Source of the DNA: Bacillota bacterium | Lineage (GTDB): Bacteria; Bacillota; Sulfobacillia; Sulfobacillales; Sulfobacillaceae | Assembly (NCBI GenBank): GCA_021797825.1 | Contig: JAJZZA010000018.1 | Span: 1-54,686 of the forward strand | Direction of reading: 5' to 3' | Length of the DNA stretch: 54,686 nucleotides | Shown: piece after piece, positions 16,988 to 25,210 of the stretch | How the letters are laid out: each line of letters starts with the position of its first letter | Numbering within the stretch: the stretch's first letter is position 1 | Program-made: the position numbers and the translations under genes | The notes under the pieces: generated by a model | The model's database searches: none | What the model was told of the DNA's origin: nothing | What the model saw: the letters and a program-made list of their open reading frames with translations, nothing else

Positions 16988-17326
16988 ATGTGTGAGGCCA
17001 ACGAGTCGCTGCGGGAAGTGGATAGGGTTTTGTCGCACACGGCCGAATATCTTGGACTGGTTGGAAGACAATTAAGCGAATGGGAAATGGTGATTGCGGC
17101 CGCTGGCGTGGAGTCTTCCGCCGCCGGGCGGGTCGCCAGCGCGATTAAGGCGCTGGACCAGGCCCGGCAGGAGATCTTCGCGGCGTCTCGCGACATGGTG
17201 GGGGAGACCATCACTATTGTCGACATGACTCCGGCTCCTGGCGAGACCGCGGACAAATCTGGGGCTCACCCGCAATCCCCTCACCACCACCATCCCCATC
17301 ACCACGCGCATTCCCCTTTAGCCTAA
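16988..17326 (+). CDS. small helical protein with His-rich C-terminal tail
   Basis: A 112-aa protein with a perfect AAGGAGG ribosome site, 44 nt after hypB. Residues 1-75 form amphipathic helices (LREVDRVLSHTAEYLGLVG, VASAIKALDQARQEIFAAS). The tail HPQSPHHHHPHHHAHSPLA has nine His in about 15 residues, a likely Ni/Zn-binding store like the His tails of SlyD or HypB. No family is recognised. Placement as the last gene of the hypAB operon supports a nickel-handling role; this is inference. Confidence 0.8.
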   Translation: MCEANESLREVDRVLSHTAEYLGLVGRQLSEWEMVIAAAGVESSAAGRVASAIKALDQARQEIFAASRDMVGETITIVDMTPAPGETADKSGAHPQSPHHHHPHHHAHSPLA

Positions 17327-18115
17327 GCGACCGCGCCGGCCCCCCTGACCTTCGCGATGGCGCGACCCGCACGCAGGGTCTGGGTGCGGACGGGGTGTCA
17401 TGGAGTGTTTTGGTCCGCGTTGGCAAGAGGATGCCCCCGTCACTGAGATTGACCACACCCTGGACGATCGATCGTTCGCAGGTCGTGCCAGGTCAGTTGG
17501 GCAATACGCCAGACGGCGCGGGTCCGAGGGGACGGGGAATCCGTAGGGGGAAAACTCCGAGGAGTTTGGCCAAGAGATCCGTTTGGGCTGGGTCGGGTCG
17601 AAGGCCCGAAGTTCATCGAGATGAAGCAGGCTCTTTGACCGTTTAAACGCGCATTGTCAGCTAAAGAACTGACGCGGGGCCCTCCCCTGCACAAAGATAT
17701 TGGGCTTGGACCGACTTCTTGCGCAAGCAAGTCCCGTGGGGTTTCGGTGAAGACCCTGGCCAGGCCTCTCACCGAAATCGAGCCCGATCAGGAAATAAAG
17801 CTTTGCAAAACCCGGTCGATGATCCTGGACCTGATCCGGACGACTGCCGCGAAGTCCTCCTGCCTCGAGAGACACCCGCCAGGGTGCAGAAGGCTTCATA
17901 AGACTGCGGGGTCGACCGACGGATGGGAAGCTTACACACGGTGGCCGCCCCGTCTTGCGGGCACCACTGGCACCGATGCCGTCGCACACCTCAGGTTCTA
18001 ATGAGGGAATGTGACCCATACCCCCACCCGCCGCTTGGTATAGGGCTTTGGAACCTTCTTGTGACAAGCGGTCCCCTTCCGCCTGCACCCGGATGAGTGC
18101 GCCGCCTCTGAAAGG
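17327..18115. other. gene-poor region, no supported gene
   Basis: 789 nt after the hypAB operon. Both strands have only short, Arg/Pro-rich open frames with no family resemblance. Leftward fragments between 18060 and 17440 read like pieces of a broken protein in two frames, but I could not name a family. A modest hairpin (CCGCAC-11-GTGCGG) near 17369-17391 may end the hypAB transcript. Confidence 0.4.
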
Positions 18116-18664
18116 CTACGTTTCGAAAAACTCCCCTAGCCGGCAGACGAAGCCGGGCAGGACGGGATCCGCCACGGACGCGTCGGGGTCGGTGAGCATC
18201 ACCGGCTCCGTATCCGGCCGGTACTGGGTCAGGGTGCGCTCGGCCGGATCGAGAACCCAGACGGAAGGGATGCCGGCTGCTAGATACTGCGTTACCTTGC
18301 GTTGCAGGTCGGGCTCCGCGGCATCGTACACTTCTACCGCCAAATCGGGAAGGACGTCCAAAAAACCGGTGGCACCCTGCATCGGCGCCACCTTCGCATT
18401 GGAGAAGAACGCGACGTCGATCCCGCGCAAGGTCTCCGGGTTGCGTTGGAGGTATACCCCGACCTCGCCCCCGTCCACTTCCCCCAAGGCGTGTTGGGCA
18501 ACGAAGGCTTTGAGCAGGAAACCAACCTGGATCAGGACGTTGCTATGCCTTCTTCCCGCCGGAGCCATGATAATCAACGCCCCTTCATCGATTTCATAGC
18601 GCCCACCGTCGGGAAGCCGACCCAGTTCATCATCGGTCCAGGGCTTGCGGATTGTCGTCGGCAT
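18116..18664 (-). CDS. Uma2-family (DUF820) PD-(D/E)XK protein
   Basis: A 182-aa protein: MPTTIRKPWTDDELGRLPDG, then GGRYEIDEGALIIMAPAG, GIDVAFFSN, LPDLAVEVYD and AGIPSVWVLDP. These are the motifs of the Uma2 endonuclease-fold family (YExxxG, PDxxVEV, Y..AGVxxxWxxDP). In the family, the PDxxVEV segment holds catalytic D and E; the usual trailing K appears shifted (VEVYD with no close Lys), so activity is uncertain. GAGGTG precedes the ATG at 18664. It stands alone. Uma2 proteins are abundant in cyanobacteria and some Firmicutes and their role is unknown. Confidence 0.85.
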   Translation of the reverse strand: MPTTIRKPWTDDELGRLPDGGRYEIDEGALIIMAPAGRRHSNVLIQVGFLLKAFVAQHALGEVDGGEVGVYLQRNPETLRGIDVAFFSNAKVAPMQGATGFLDVLPDLAVEVYDAAEPDLQRKVTQYLAAGIPSVWVLDPAERTLTQYRPDTEPVMLTDPDASVADPVLPGFVCRLGEFFET

Positions 18665-19442
18665 GGCGGGCACCTCTTTCCACATTAGAGCGCTTCTGCG
18701 ACCAGAATAACACAGGCACCTGACCCGGCACGGACCGGAGAGGCGGGGGGCGGGCGTCTTGGGTGTTCCCCGGGGTCTGAAGGAGGTACCCGCGCACGGG
18801 CGTTAACGTTTGAAGAATATCCGCTATCGTAAAGATGTTGGCCCTCTCCTCACGAAGTGAAACGATCACCAATGCCGGCGGTCAGGGAGCTGGCCCCAGG
18901 AGAAGCGGGTCAATGCAGAGGTCGCCGCATCGACTGTACAATGGGCGTCCTCTTGCCTGTTTGCCGAAAGGATGGCAAGACGCCGCGTGACGCCAGGGGG
19001 CCAGCACGCGTCGACGCGCGGTCAAATCGGCAGAAGGGCTCCTCCGCTTCATTGTGGCGTATTCGGGGAATGGCTGGTCCTTTTGAACGCCCGCCGCCCA
19101 GCCGCATTGGCTTTTGGGATGTGCCGGACGTCGCAATCCTGAAACGTGCGCACCTCGCGCCCGCGTGGCCGGACATCTCCTGGAGCGGTGGGTTGGCGCG
19201 CCAGCCATCGGCACCGCCATTACGAGCCGATTCCGCCTGGTTCTCACCCGGCGCGGACCACAGCACGCCATCAAAGACCGAGTAAACGAGCCTTCCAGTA
19301 CGATCAGACGCCTTAGGTCGTTAGCGCCCTGGGAGTCATATCCGGCGTCCCGCGGGCAGGCCCAGCCAGACCCTAAGCGGCCTCTTCCCCGCCAAGGGCC
19401 CGATCTCCAGAGATGCCGCCAACCGCGGGGCCACGCCCAGGC
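18665..19442. other. gene-poor region, no supported gene
   Basis: 778 nt, GC-rich. Open frames on both strands (about 18857-19285) overlap one another and show only low-complexity Arg/Pro/Gly composition. No promoter, repeat or RNA gene was recognised. Confidence 0.4.
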
Positions 19443-19772
19443 CTATCCCGAGCGCAGCAAATCCTTGATGGCCACGCGAATCTGCTCCGCGTCCAAAGCC
19501 TCATCGCTAATCGAGACCATGCACTCGGCCACGCTGCAGGCGCTGACGATGCGGGCCACCTGCTTAATCGCGCCTTCTACCGCCGACACCTGGGTCAGCA
19601 CGGACTGGCACGGCTCAGCGCGTTGCACCATGCCTTCCACCCCCCGCACCTGGCCTTCGATGCGGCGAAGCCGCCGAATCATGTCGTCCACGTCCCAAAA
19701 TACCGGGCGGGGCATTGCGGTAGGATTTTTCAATGATTTCGGCCTCGCTTTCTTTTTTGCTGCAGACAACAT
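19443..19772 (-). CDS. CsoR/CstR-family repressor, persulfide-sensor type
   Basis: A 109-aa four-helix repressor (DUF156). Core: DMIRRLRRIEGQVRGVEGMV, CQSVLTQVSAVEGAIKQVAR and SACSVAECMVS. Copper CsoR proteins have Cys-His-Cys. Here Cys55 and Cys84 are kept but the His between them is not present (sequence ACSVAEC), matching the two-cysteine CstR type that senses persulfides. That fits its place beside a sulfur-oxidation operon. Start is uncertain: the ATG at 19772 has no close ribosome site, while a perfect AAAGGAGG precedes an ATG at 19798 in another frame (see separate entry). A matching operator-like palindrome lies at 27571-27593. Confidence 0.88.
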   Translation of the reverse strand: MLSAAKKKARPKSLKNPTAMPRPVFWDVDDMIRRLRRIEGQVRGVEGMVQRAEPCQSVLTQVSAVEGAIKQVARIVSACSVAECMVSISDEALDAEQIRVAIKDLLRSG

Positions 19773-19798
19773 GCCCGGTTGCCAGCCGCCTTCACCAT
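19730..19798 (-). other. out-of-frame leader or indel at the start of the CstR-like gene
   Basis: AAAGGAGG plus a 7-nt spacing leads to an ATG at 19798 that encodes only 22 codons before TGA at 19730, overlapping the repressor gene in another frame. One additional A in the A6 run (plus-strand T6 at 19753-19758) would join this start to the repressor frame. It may be a sequencing or assembly indel, a mutation, or a real leader. Confidence 0.5.
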
Positions 19799-20147
19799 CT
19801 CACAGCCTCCTTTTGGTCAGCCCCGGCGGATAGCGGTCAATCCCCGGCTTGGTCCTCTCCCGGCTTGGAGGCTCGCCCTACCGTAAATGCCTTCCCGTCC
19901 GGATCGCCCCCGTCGCTTCGTGGTGCGGAGCACACCCTGGCCAAGGCCGGCTGGCAGTGCGGACATCGGTCCGCCCGTCCGTGACGGGCGCGGATGGCGC
20001 CGATCGCTGTTCGTCACCGTGGTCGCCGTGCCCGGCCCACAACGCGATGCCCGGGTCCCGCTGGCGACTTCGCCCGCCTGCCCAGCCATCCCCAACCGTG
20101 CTGGCCGCGTGCTGGTCAGGCTATCGCGGGACCCGCCGCTCTGCCGC
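19799..20147. other. non-coding spacer between dsrE2 and the repressor gene
   Basis: About 350 nt, GC-rich, without a supported gene or recognisable signal other than the repressor's ribosome site at its left end. Confidence 0.45.
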
Positions 20148-20612
20148 CTAGATAAAGAGACTGATCTTGGCGTCGCGGGCAAAATCCAAAAACGTGGCCG
20201 CGCCCACCACGTCTTCCACCTCCGGCAACAGGTCTTCGCGCTTGACCCCGAGGACATCCATGGACATTTGGCAGCCCACCAGGTGCACGCCCATTTCCTT
20301 CGCTGTGGCCACAAACTCGCGAATGGTCATCACGTTGGACTTGGCAAACTGTCCTTTCATCATATTCGACACCACGCGCGTCCCCCCGGGCACCGCGCCC
20401 ACCACCTTGGCCATGGCCGGAACTCCCGGATTGGCGGCGACCGATACCTCCAAATTGTCAACCTTGTGCCGGTTGATGATGTCTAACCCCCAAAACGTGA
20501 AAAACAGCATGCACTCCATATCCATCGCCGCCGCCGCGGTCGCCAATATAAACGGCGGGTAGGCCATGTCCAAGGTGCCTTTGGAAATCACAATCGCCAT
20601 GCGATCCTGCAT
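20148..20612 (-). CDS. dsrE2: DsrE2-like sulfur-carrier/transferase
   Basis: A 154-aa DsrE/F-fold protein. MAIVISKGTLDMAYPPFILA is the first strand and helix, followed by a hydrophobic segment MLFFTFWGLDII. The conserved sulfur-binding cysteine is Cys114 in LVGCQMSMDVLG, and a second Cys34 lies in MECMLFF. CQMSMDxxG is characteristic of DsrE2, which in sulfur oxidisers works with TusA and rhodanese to move sulfane sulfur. AAAGGAGTG precedes the ATG; an extension to 20663 is not needed. Last gene of the leftward sHdr operon, after a 251-nt gap. Confidence 0.92.
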   Translation of the reverse strand: MQDRMAIVISKGTLDMAYPPFILATAAAAMDMECMLFFTFWGLDIINRHKVDNLEVSVAANPGVPAMAKVVGAVPGGTRVVSNMMKGQFAKSNVMTIREFVATAKEMGVHLVGCQMSMDVLGVKREDLLPEVEDVVGAATFLDFARDAKISLFI

Positions 20613-20863
20613 CTTCAGCACTCCTTTGCAAAATGTGTGGAGCCCATTTCCGTCGACCGGCACGCCGTCAACCTGTTGGTCGCCTCATCCCAACCCTTTT
20701 CCCGGTCATCTCCGCCTGCCGATGCAGCAAGATATGACCCCCGGTGCCCGCCTGAACCGGTCCCAACCGTTTTCGCCGGGTGTCCATCGCCGTCGCCGGG
20801 ACCATCAGGCCCGCGCGGTCCCCGGTCGCCCCCCGGCCACGCCGGGACACGCAGGCACCGCCC

Positions 20864-21130
20864 TTAGGCACGCTTTTGGGCGGCAAAACGCTCGAGAAAA
20901 CCGACCGCGGTTTTGCGATCAATGGTCCCCACATGCACGACCTGATTGTTGACGATGGTGCTGGGGACGCTGCGGATATAGAGCTTGACGGCCAGCTCGC
21001 GCCCCTCCAGAGTGCCCACGTCCACTTCACGCACCGAAAAATCGTACGTTTTGGTCAGGTCCTGCCATTGCCTGATGGTAGCCGGACACGTGGCGCACCA
21101 TTGCGATGTCGCCACCAGCACTTCGAGCAT
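20864..21130 (-). CDS. thioredoxin-like protein of the sHdr operon
   Basis: An 88-aa thioredoxin-fold protein starting MLEVLVATSQWCATCPATIR with the redox pair Cys12-Ala-Thr-Cys15, the cis-Pro segment RSVPSTIV, and a helical end. It is shorter than classical thioredoxin (about 105 aa). The ATG at 21130 follows AGGGGGAAACC, 11 nt after lbpA stops. In this place it could reduce the lipoyl disulfide of LbpA or persulfides on DsrE/TusA; this is inference. The upstream open frame to 21520 overlaps lbpA and is not real. Confidence 0.85.
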   Translation of the reverse strand: MLEVLVATSQWCATCPATIRQWQDLTKTYDFSVREVDVGTLEGRELAVKLYIRSVPSTIVNNQVVHVGTIDRKTAVGFLERFAAQKRA

Positions 21131-21141
21131 CAGGTTTCCCC

Positions 21142-21582
21142 CTAACTGCACCGCATGCACTGAATCTTTTCCGCCTGAATCTTTTCGCGATATTGTCGAA
21201 TGGCTTCCGGGCCGGTCACCAGATGATCCCACGACTGGCCGGGATCGGGCTCCAAACGGACCACCCAGGCCGTGCCGTAGGGATCGATGTTGAGCAGCGC
21301 CGGCTCGTCGCGCAGGCGCGCGTTCGATTCCAACACCACTCCGTCCAACGGGCTCACCAGCGGACCGGCCCATTTGCCGCTTTCCAGCGAGCCGAGCGAA
21401 CGGCCTTTTTCGACGCGGGTTCCCGGCTTCTTGGGACGCACGAAGAGAATGCGCCCGGCCAAGGTTTGAGCGGGGTCGGTCATGCCAACCCACACCACCG
21501 CCCCGTCGGGGCGGGCCCAAACGTTGTTGGTCAAATCATAATACAAGTGCTCGGGAACGTCGCATCCCTGAATCTCGGCCAT
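21142..21582 (-). CDS. lbpA: lipoate-binding protein LbpA (GcvH-like), copy 1
   Basis: A 146-aa GcvH-like protein. The lipoylated lysine is Lys70 in SLGSLESGKWAGPL. ESGKW, rather than the ES(V)KA of glycine-cleavage GcvH, is typical of LbpA from sulfur-oxidising sHdr systems. The rest (TDPAQTLAGRILFVRPKKPG, VSPLDGVVLESNARL, GPEAIRQYREKIQ) keeps the barrel fold. LbpA is thought to carry sulfur or C1-S intermediates on its lipoyl arm to the sHdr complex. No glycine-cleavage genes are near. A second copy lies at 27774. The start is ATG 21582 with a G-rich ribosome site. Confidence 0.92.
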   Translation of the reverse strand: MAEIQGCDVPEHLYYDLTNNVWARPDGAVVWVGMTDPAQTLAGRILFVRPKKPGTRVEKGRSLGSLESGKWAGPLVSPLDGVVLESNARLRDEPALLNIDPYGTAWVVRLEPDPGQSWDHLVTGPEAIRQYREKIQAEKIQCMRCS

Positions 21583-21636
21583 ACCGGCCCCCCCCTGCTG
21601 CAATCCTTTTCAGCCCCACTCCGGTTCGCCCTGGTT

Positions 21637-22560
21637 TTAGACCAGGGCGGGCTTCGGCGCGGCCTGCAAGAGACGCCGGATGACGTCGAACGAACCCGAT
21701 TCCATGTCCTTTAAATACGCCGCCTCGGGCGAGTGCCCGAACGCGACGGCCACCAGCTGGGTGTAGTAGACCACCGGCAGTCTGGCGCCTTCGCCCGCCG
21801 CCTTGATGGCGCGGGGCTGCAGCGCATCGAGCCCGCCGGCGCATTTGGGACACATCAAGGCCAGCACATCGGCTCCCGCCTCTTTGGCCTGGCTCAGGAT
21901 GCGTCCGGTCAGTTTGCCGGCGGTGCGCTCGTCCGAGAGGAGGTTTTTCCCCCCGCAGCAGGTGGTTTCCGCCGGATGCGCGACGACCGCCGCCCCCAAC
22001 GCGCGCAACACGTCGTGCATGAAATGCGGCCGTTCGGGGTCCTCCCCCGCCACTTGGATGGAGCTGACCATGGCCCCCGGACGGTGATACAAGCAGCCGT
22101 AATAGGGCGCGACGCGAAGACCCGTCAAGGGGCGTCTAACCCGCTGCGCTATCTTGTCCAGACCGACCACGGTGACCAGGTACTCCAAGGTGTTGCGTAC
22201 CGACGGGGTCTCGGTAATCCCGGGCTCTCCCGCCGCCTCCAGCATGCGGTTGATTTCGGTCCCGACGGATTCGTTGCGGCTCCAGGCGTAGGCCGTGCGG
22301 GACAGTTCGTGATAGCACACGTTGCACGACACCATCACTTCGGTTTGCCCCTGCTGCAGCAGATGCCCCAGGTTGCGCCCCGGCAGATAGTGGCTTTTTA
22401 ATCCCTCTCCCTTTAACTCCCCCACGCCGCAACAGGCGTAATCCTCAACCTCGACCAGGTTAAGACCCAAGTCGCCGGCCACCAGGCGGGTGCTGACATC
22501 GTACGCGCGGTCGATGGTTTTCAACGAACATCCGGGGAAATATGCTGTCTCGTGGCTCAT
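21637..22560 (-). CDS. hdrB2: sHdrB2, CCG-domain heterodisulfide reductase-like subunit
   Basis: A 307-aa protein with two CCG (DUF224) domains that bind non-cubane [4Fe-4S] clusters: YFPGCSLK...YACCGVGE...SCNVCYHEL in the first half, YYGCLYHRPG...TTCCGGKN...MCPKCAGGLD in the second. This is the canonical HdrB layout. In sulfur oxidisers it is part of the cytoplasmic sHdr complex that oxidises protein-bound sulfane sulfur. AAGGAGG precedes the ATG. It follows hdrC2 by 24 nt and precedes lbpA. Confidence 0.94.
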   Translation of the reverse strand: MSHETAYFPGCSLKTIDRAYDVSTRLVAGDLGLNLVEVEDYACCGVGELKGEGLKSHYLPGRNLGHLLQQGQTEVMVSCNVCYHELSRTAYAWSRNESVGTEINRMLEAAGEPGITETPSVRNTLEYLVTVVGLDKIAQRVRRPLTGLRVAPYYGCLYHRPGAMVSSIQVAGEDPERPHFMHDVLRALGAAVVAHPAETTCCGGKNLLSDERTAGKLTGRILSQAKEAGADVLALMCPKCAGGLDALQPRAIKAAGEGARLPVVYYTQLVAVAFGHSPEAAYLKDMESGSFDVIRRLLQAAPKPALV

Positions 22561-22584
22561 GTTTTCGCCTCGCCTCCTTAACCC

Positions 22585-23274
22585 CTACGCTTCGGATCCC
22601 AACACCTGACGGTTCTTGCGCCAGCGGTGGGGGCGCCCCATCCGCAGCGTCTTCAAGACCCTCCCGTCGCCCACCATCTTCAGCGCGGTTTTTTTCATCT
22701 CCGGAGCAAACAGCTCGTTTTGCCGCCCCAAGGCGCGTAGGAAAGTCGTTTGCAACAGCGGTAAATTGAGCCGTCCCCGGCTGATCAAGTGGTTCCGGTA
22801 GACTTGGTGGTTGACGTGAAAGGCGCGGTCCATGCGCTCCGGCACCACCGTCCGCAGCCATTGCCCGATGGTTTCAATCACCTCGGCGGTGTTGACCTCT
22901 TTGGGGCAGTGGTGCGTACAAATGTAGCAGCCGACGCAGCGCCACACCACGTCCGCCTGATTCTTCAGCTCTTCGGTCCTGCCGGTTCGCACCCAATAAA
23001 TAAATTGGCGGGGATTAAAGCCCTCGACTTCATGGGCCACCGTGCACCCGGCCGTGCACATGCCGCACTGAATGCAATTGTCGATGCTGGTTGCCACCAG
23101 GTTTTGGCGCACCGTGTCCCAGGCATCCAGATCCCGGTCGGCGTGGACCCGGCTTTTCAGCATGGTGTTCCAGCGTCCCGAGACATCGATGCCGTCCATG
23201 ACCAGATTTTCGTGCTCCAAAATGTGGTCGTCCTGCACCAGGGACCGCTCTATGATTCCGGCACCCTTGGGCAT
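22585..23274 (-). CDS. hdrC2: sHdrC2, 2x[4Fe-4S] subunit
   Basis: A 229-aa protein with two ferredoxin-like motifs: CIQCGMCTAGCTV (Cys67, 70, 73, 77) and CVGCYICTHHCPKE, which bind two [4Fe-4S] clusters. Helical elsewhere, with no membrane segment, so it is soluble. It should relay electrons between HdrA and HdrB2 in the sHdr complex. A very strong ribosome site (TTAAGGAGGT) precedes the ATG. The C-terminal tail is basic (GRPHRWRKNRQ). It sits 36 nt after the hyp gene. Confidence 0.94.
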   Translation of the reverse strand: MPKGAGIIERSLVQDDHILEHENLVMDGIDVSGRWNTMLKSRVHADRDLDAWDTVRQNLVATSIDNCIQCGMCTAGCTVAHEVEGFNPRQFIYWVRTGRTEELKNQADVVWRCVGCYICTHHCPKEVNTAEVIETIGQWLRTVVPERMDRAFHVNHQVYRNHLISRGRLNLPLLQTTFLRALGRQNELFAPEMKKTALKMVGDGRVLKTLRMGRPHRWRKNRQVLGSEA

Positions 23275-23310
23275 TGGCGTCTACCTCCTTAATAACAGCT
23301 GGGGTCACGG

Positions 23311-24105
23311 TCACCCGAGATTGTCGACGGGGATCCCGGTGGGAACCGCTTCGGGCGGAATCGGAATTCCCAGCAGGTGGGCCATCACCCCAAGCACCGT
23401 GGGAATGGTGGAAAAAATGGATTTGGAGGTGGTGAAGTACATCTTGTAAAGATAGTCCGAATACAGGTACGCCAACACCACATCCAGCGAAAACGCGCCG
23501 AACTTGGCCAAACCGCGGTCTTTCAACACGCCTTCCAGCGCCTTCAGGCGCATGCCTAATTCCTGGTAGTTGGCCCCAAACGCATAAAAGCGGTCCTGGC
23601 CGTTTAGCCCCGGCTGATTGCTGAACTCCATCAGATACGGCAAGGCCCCGGTTCCCGTCTTCCACGAGAAAATCCACTTGCTCATCACGGGATAATGGCG
23701 CGGGGAGTGCAGGTGCAAAAACTCCAGGGCCAGCTCGTAGGCGCTGCCGTGCGTGAGCATGGGCAGGCTCCGCGCAAACGCCTCGAGCCGGTCCTCGACC
23801 GGGTCGTCGCTCTTAACCAAGGCGACCAGGTAGACCTTAAGCCGCGAGAGCCCGCCTTCGCGTTCCACCAGCGGCAGCGAGCGCCGGCCGCTCCCCAGCA
23901 GCTGCAGGGCGTCACGCCACTCGCTCTCCGGCGTCCACGCCATTTCCCGCAGACTGGTCAGCGCCCGAAGCCGCTGGTTGGCGTGGATAAGCCGGGACAC
24001 CAAATCGTCGACCGGAATCCCCGCCAGATTGGTTTGCACCATTTCCCACACGCCATCCATCCGGTCATCAGTCAGGCGGCGGGTGAAATCTTCGACCTCG
24101 TTCAT
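23311..24105 (-). CDS. conserved sHdr-locus protein Hyp
   Basis: A 264-aa protein placed between hdrA and hdrC2, the position of the conserved 'hyp' gene of shdr loci. It is helical and lacks cysteine clusters, P-loop and signal peptide. Recognisable stretches are LPLVEREGGLSRLKVYLVAL, YELALEFLHLHSPRHYPVMSKWIF and LDVVLAYLYSDYLYKMYF. Its ATG overlaps the hdrA stop as ATGA, with AAGGTGA before it, so it is probably translated together with HdrA and may be a complex component. The function is unknown. Confidence 0.88.
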   Translation of the reverse strand: MNEVEDFTRRLTDDRMDGVWEMVQTNLAGIPVDDLVSRLIHANQRLRALTSLREMAWTPESEWRDALQLLGSGRRSLPLVEREGGLSRLKVYLVALVKSDDPVEDRLEAFARSLPMLTHGSAYELALEFLHLHSPRHYPVMSKWIFSWKTGTGALPYLMEFSNQPGLNGQDRFYAFGANYQELGMRLKALEGVLKDRGLAKFGAFSLDVVLAYLYSDYLYKMYFTTSKSIFSTIPTVLGVMAHLLGIPIPPEAVPTGIPVDNLG

Positions 24106-25145
24106 ACCGTCACCTTGCTATCGAGATAGCGGAGCACGGCCATCGCAGCCACCTCACCCTCCATGACGGAATCTTCGATGGTTTTCGGCCCGCTGGCGGC
24201 GCCCGCCACAAACACGCCGGGATGACTGGTCACCGACGCGTTTTCCATCGGGCGCGTCTGCTGAAAGAAGCCGTGCGGCTCCCGCTCGATTCCGAACTGG
24301 GCGGCCAGCTCCGCCGTCGCCTCGCCCGGTTCCATCCCCGCCGCCAGCACCACCAGGTCAAACTCCCATTCGAACGGCCCTCTGACCAGGGTGTCCTCGC
24401 CCTTTAACACCGGCCGCCCGTCGCGCTGGGTGATTTCCGCCACGCGGCCCTTGACGTAGACCACGCCGGCGTCTTCTTGCGCCCGCCAATAGAGTTCGTC
24501 TTCCCACAGGCCGTAGGTCCGCACATCCATGTAAAACATCACGAGCCGCGCCCCCGGCAGCTGTTCGCGCACTTCAATGCCCTGTTTGGCCGACACCGCG
24601 CAGCAGACCCGGGAACAATAGGTGTTGCCGACTTGGCGGTCGCGCGAACCCACGCAGTAGATAAAGGCGACGGACTTCGGCACCTCACCGGTGGACGGCC
24701 GCGTGACCGGACCCGACGCCATCATTTCCTCCAACTCGGCGCCGGTAATCACGTCGGGAAACAATCCGTAGCCGTACTTGGTGTCCCGGCGCGGGTCAAA
24801 ATGCGTAAACCCGGTGGCAAGCACCACCGCCCGCACGGATTCGACTCCCGTCTCGCGACCCAAAATCTCCACCTGAAATCCGTCGTCGGTTTCCTCAACC
24901 TGTCCGATGCGCGAGCCGGTGCGGATGTGGATACGGGGGTTTTCCGCCACCGCGCTCACCATCCGGTCCAGCACCGCCGGCCCGCTGTCAAAATGGGGCA
25001 TTAACACTTGATACCGGTGACGGGCGACGGCCCCGCCCAGATAGGATTCCTGCTCTACCAAGGTCACCTCTAGCCCAAATCGGGCTAGCGATTCGGCGGC
25101 CCGTAATCCCGCTGGCCCTCCCCCGACAACCATGACGTTGGTCAT
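24102..25145 (-). CDS. hdrA: sHdrA, FAD- and Fe-S-containing subunit
   Basis: A 347-aa flavoprotein, shorter than methanogen HdrA (over 600 aa), as usual for sHdrA. The FAD/NAD fold starts MTNVMVVGGGPAGLRAAESL, with VVLATGFTHFDP and GVFVAGAASGPKTIEDSVM. The HdrA iron-sulfur motif is YCVGSRD...TYCSRVCC. It lies at the centre of the sHdr complex that oxidises sulfane sulfur. The start is ATG 25145 with GGGAGG upstream; the frame continues open to 25625 but that part overlaps hdrB1. Stop overlaps the next gene by ATGA. Confidence 0.94.
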   Translation of the reverse strand: MTNVMVVGGGPAGLRAAESLARFGLEVTLVEQESYLGGAVARHRYQVLMPHFDSGPAVLDRMVSAVAENPRIHIRTGSRIGQVEETDDGFQVEILGRETGVESVRAVVLATGFTHFDPRRDTKYGYGLFPDVITGAELEEMMASGPVTRPSTGEVPKSVAFIYCVGSRDRQVGNTYCSRVCCAVSAKQGIEVREQLPGARLVMFYMDVRTYGLWEDELYWRAQEDAGVVYVKGRVAEITQRDGRPVLKGEDTLVRGPFEWEFDLVVLAAGMEPGEATAELAAQFGIEREPHGFFQQTRPMENASVTSHPGVFVAGAASGPKTIEDSVMEGEVAAMAVLRYLDSKVTV

Positions 25146-25210
25146 CGCTATGCCTCCCTGCCTTGATTTTCCACCGCTTGCTTGCACACCCGCCTGCTTC
25201 TCGCCTTCGC

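Noticed and set aside
17440-18088. Leftward open frames as a gene after the His-tailed protein
   Set aside because: Frames interrupt each other, composition is low-complexity, and no family pattern or ribosome site supports them.
19443-19772. Copper-sensing CsoR
   Set aside because: The histidine of the Cys-His-Cys copper site is missing, and no copper ATPase or chaperone gene is nearby.
21131-21520. Fusion of the thioredoxin-like protein with an upstream domain
   Set aside because: The extension is a shadow of lbpA; the thioredoxin-like gene has its own start at 21130.
21142-21582. Glycine-cleavage system protein H
   Set aside because: The fold is GcvH-like, but the ESGKW site, the paralogue at 27774 and the sHdr context with no gcvT/gcvP favour LbpA.
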